The notes under the pieces were generated by a model. That model was not told the DNA's origin, did not search any database, and worked only from the letters and a program-made list of their open reading frames with translations. From NCBI GenBank assembly GCA_023935145.1, contig CM043698.1, positions 33,575,001 to 33,639,000 of the forward strand: a stretch of DNA of 64,000 nucleotides, given 5' to 3'. A program made the translations under genes and the position numbers. Shown here piece after piece: positions 61,262 through 64,000 of this stretch. Origin of the DNA: Bretschneidera sinensis. Taxonomy: Eukaryota; Streptophyta; Magnoliopsida; Brassicales; Akaniaceae. Positions within the stretch are counted from its first letter, which is position 1; each line of letters begins with the position of its first letter.

Positions 61262-64000
61262 ATGAGAATTGCTAGCTGGAATATCAGGGGCTTCCATAAG
61301 CCCTAGAAACGTAATGGGGTCTTGAACCTCATGACTTCTAACATATTAGATATTTTGTGTCTATTGGAAACTAAACTAAATGAGGAGAAGCTTCACAGAA
61401 TTATAAAGAATAAGTTTAGATTTTGGCTGTAAGTGAACAACTTCCAGGAGCATGAAGCTGGCAGAATTGTAATCCTATGGGACCCTACAAAGGTCAGTCT
61501 CTCTGTTATAGATCACTATCCTCAAATTATTCACTGTAATATTAAATGTCTCAATTATTCTACTGCTTTTATATCTAGCTTTGTATATGGCTTTAATTCT
61601 ATTGTTAAAAGGAGATCCTTGTGGTCTAATCCTTGTAACTTTGGCTTTGAAAGATCTGATCCCTGGCTAGTGATGGGGGATTTCAATAATTTTTTTGCTC
61701 CAGATAAAAAAGTAAATGGTCTGGCTGTTTCTGATTATGATATTAAGGATCCTAACGAGTGCTGTGCAGAGACTGGTCTGAATGATATTAATTACTCTGG
61801 TTGTCACTACACTTGGTCCAATAATACCATTTGGTGTAAATTTGACAGAGCTATGGTTAACAGTGCCTGGATGATAAAGGGGTTGAGGGCTCATGCTAGG
61901 TTTCCTCCTGCTGGTTGTTTATCTGATCACTCTCCCTGTATTGTCAACCTATTTGATGAGGAAAAGGGGGGGGGGGGGGGGAAAGACCCTTTAAATTTTT
62001 CAACATGTGGGCTGACCATGAGAAGTTTGCTGACACTGTCAAGGAAAACTGGAACAGGAATCTGATGGGTACCAAAATATATAAGGTTTACAGAAAGATG
62101 AAGCTACTAAAATGCCATCTCAAGTTGTTAAATGAGAAGCATTTTAGTCATATTTCTGCTACGGCTTTAGAGGCTTTTAAAGCGCTGTGCAGACTTCAGG
62201 AGGAATTGCATGACAACTCTTCCAATAGTGATCTTCAAGTGGAGGTTGCTGCTATGAAACTTAAATCCTTCCAGCTTGCTGAAGCTGAAATAAGTTTTTT
62301 TCCATCAGTAGGCTAAATGCAGATATCATATGAACAGTGATAAAGGAACCAAGTTTTTTAATGCATTGGTGAAAAAGAAAACATCCATAAATCATATAGC
62401 TGCTATAGAAGCTGCTGATGGTCTCCAGACATCTTCTGAGACTGAGGTTGTCAAAGAATTCTCTAATTTCTACCTTGAGCTGCTGGGCTCTTCATCCCCA
62501 TGTAATTCCATTGATCCTAATGTTATCAGTGAAGGTCCTAGAGTGTCTGAGTCTCAAGCCTACAGTTTAGTGAAAGAGGTTATAGAGGAGGAGATTAAGG
62601 CTGCCCTTTTCAGCATTGGGGATGATAAGTCCCCAGGTCCAGATGGCTTTTCCGCTTATCTTTTTAAGAAGGCTTGGGATTGCATTAGTCTAGACTTGGT
62701 GGGTGCTGTGAAGGAATTTTTCAGAAATGGAAAGCTCCTTAAGCAAATTAATCACACTGCTTTAGCTTTGATTCCCAAGAAAAAGAATGCCTCCAAAGTG
62801 GATGACTTCAGACCGATAGCTTGCTGTAATGTGGTGTATAAGATAATCTCTAAGATCATGGCTTCTAGGCTCTCTCCTATTCTGGGTAGCATTGTGAACC
62901 CTGCCCAGACTGCTTTCATTAAGTCTAGAAGCATGACAGAAAATATTTACCTAGTTCAAGAGCTGCTCAGAAAGTACAGCAGGAAGATGATCTCTCCTAG
63001 ATGTATGTTAAAAATTGATCTCAGAAAAGCCTATGATACTGTTAACTGGGGATTTTTGGACAATATACTTTTATATCTTGGCTTTCCTGATAAATACAGA
63101 TGTTGGGTGATGGAATGTGTTTCCACTGCTTCCTTTTCCTTGAACATCAATGGCAGTCTACATGGTTTTTTCCCTGGTAAAAGAGAGCTTAGACAATGAG
63201 ACCCCATTTTCCCCCTTTCTGTTTGTGTTAATTCTGGAGTACTTGTCCAGATTGCTTGGTAGCCTGAAAGAGGTGGATGGCTTTAAATACCACCCTAAAT
63301 GTGATAAGTTTAAAACCACTCATTTGGCTTTTGCAGATGATTTAATTCTGCTTGCCAGGGGAGATGCCTGGTCTATTGAACAGCTCATACAGTGTCTTAA
63401 GCATTTCAGTGAGTGCTCTGATCTGGAAGCTAGCCTACTAAAGTCAAACATCTTTCATGCTGGGATTCCTTGGTCTGAGCTAATTGATATCAGAAGAATT
63501 ACAGGTATGGCTGAAGGCAGTATGCCCTTTAAGTATTTGGGGGTCCCCCTAGCTTCTTCCAGATTGAATGCTAGCCATTTCTCCCCTCTTATTGACAAAA
63601 TATCATCATATATTAATGCTTGGGTTGGCTGTACTCTTTCTTATGCGGGCAGAGTGGAGTTGATTAAGTCAGTCCTTCAAGAGGTGGAGTGCTTTTGGCT
63701 TGCTATCTTTCCTATTCCTGCTAATATTGTTGAAAAAATCATCAGGCTGTGCAGAGTGTTCTTATGGGGTGGCAGGAGTCCTAGAACTAGGAAACCTCTG
63801 GTTGGTTGGAAGGAAGTTTGTAAGCCTAAATCTGAAGGGGGCCTTGGCCTCATTGACCTCAAGAGTTGGAACAAAGCCCTGTTGTCTAGAGCCTTATGGA
63901 ACATCCACAATAAGAAGGACTCTTTGTGGGTTAAATAGGTAAATCATTACTACCTTCAGGGGAACTTTATTTGGACTGCAAGTCCCAAACATGAAGACTC
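61262..64000 (+). pseudogene. LINE ORF2: AP-type endonuclease and reverse transcriptase, decayed, truncated by the window edge
   Basis: Starts MRIASWNIRGFHKP, the endonuclease N-terminus, with WLVMGDFNNF (about 61650-61690) and the SDHSPCIV endonuclease motif (about 61920-61945). Reverse transcriptase follows: DKSPGPDGFSAYLF (62625-62670), PIACCNVVYKIISKIMASRL (62810-62870), ARPs IDLRKAYDTVNW (63015-63050) and the catalytic FADDLILLA (63330-63360), then YAGRVELIKSVLQ. Stops: TAG 61304, TAA 61430, near 63198 and 63936; frameshifts in a 14-G run at 61967-61980, near 62300 and near 63200. Confidence 0.88.

Larger units (their letters stand above)
46730..61265 (+). pseudogene. LINE ORF1: DUF4283 domain plus CCHC zinc knuckle, split by two insertions
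   Basis: Nucleic-acid-binding ORF1 protein of plant L1 elements. Piece 1 (46730-46936) starts MGKKKPSKPKEVSAQD; piece 2 (about 48720-49310) is acidic and then enters the DUF4283 domain (HCLVGYFAGRFPGKAALKLI); piece 3 (60384-61265) completes DUF4283 ([34 protein letters not shown]) and has the zinc knuckle [14 protein letters not shown] near 60745-60790. In-frame stops: near 48992, TAG at 60996-60998 and TAG at 61107-61109. The DUF4283 domain is cut in two by the CACTA element. Confidence 0.85.
46590..64000 (+). mobile_element. L1-type LINE, nearly full length on the left, interrupted by two other elements and running off the window
   Basis: The LINE starts near 46590 with a purine-rich 5' UTR, then ORF1 (46730 to 61265, in three pieces) and ORF2 (61262 onward, off the right edge). 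The frame stops at an LTR element (46937-48714), resumes at about 48720, stops at a CACTA element (49311-60383) and resumes at 60384. ORF1 and ORF2 overlap by ATGA at 61262-61265. Both frames carry several nonsense codons and frameshifts, so the LINE itself is dead. The left boundary is an estimate; the target duplication cannot be seen because the right end is outside. Confidence 0.85.

Overview
The window is nuclear DNA of a flowering plant, most likely a core eudicot. The evidence is short exons with GT-AG introns, AT-rich introns and spacers, plant-type protein families, and plant transposons (Stowaway and Mutator-like MITEs, L1 LINEs, a CACTA element, a copia-primed LTR element). The species cannot be fixed from the sequence alone.

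Genic part (1-45,000). Seven host genes are recognisable and were assembled exon by exon: RPS13 (+, 14-1958); a maspardin/SPG21-like alpha/beta hydrolase (-, 3776-15418); the mitochondrial Fe-S assembly factor IBA57 (-, 16930-21005); a DUF1442 protein (+, 26873-27664); an ICT1-like organellar release factor/peptidyl-tRNA hydrolase (-, 28626-32180); a myeloid-leukemia-factor (MLF) family protein (-, 33795-36013); and a DHHC protein S-acyltransferase of the PAT14 type (-, 38956-44958). Five are intact. IBA57 carries a 1-nt deletion in exon 1 and a GT-to-GA change at the exon 2 donor. PAT14 carries a TGA where the family has Trp. Introns and spacers are full of MITEs and 5'-truncated L1 copies; the recognisable intronic L1 copies all lie antisense to their host genes.

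Transposon part (about 45,400-64,000). A gypsy pol relic and a LINE-like 3' tail precede a long L1 LINE whose 5' end is near 46,590 and which runs off the right edge. Its ORF1 is interrupted twice: by a 1.78-kb LTR retroelement (46937-48714, 233-bp LTRs differing at one base, 5-bp TSD) with no gag/pol but a piece of an RBP45/47-like RNA-binding protein gene; and by an 11.1-kb CACTA element (49311-60383) with decayed TNPD and TNPA genes, a ~137-bp tandem array, GC-rich subterminal repeats, and fragments resembling a BPA1-like RRM protein gene and an ELF4-like clock gene. The LINE reading frames resume across both insertions.

I see no new enzymatic or defence system. The most unusual content is this nested stack with host-gene capture in two unrelated elements, and the lesions in two otherwise well-formed host genes.
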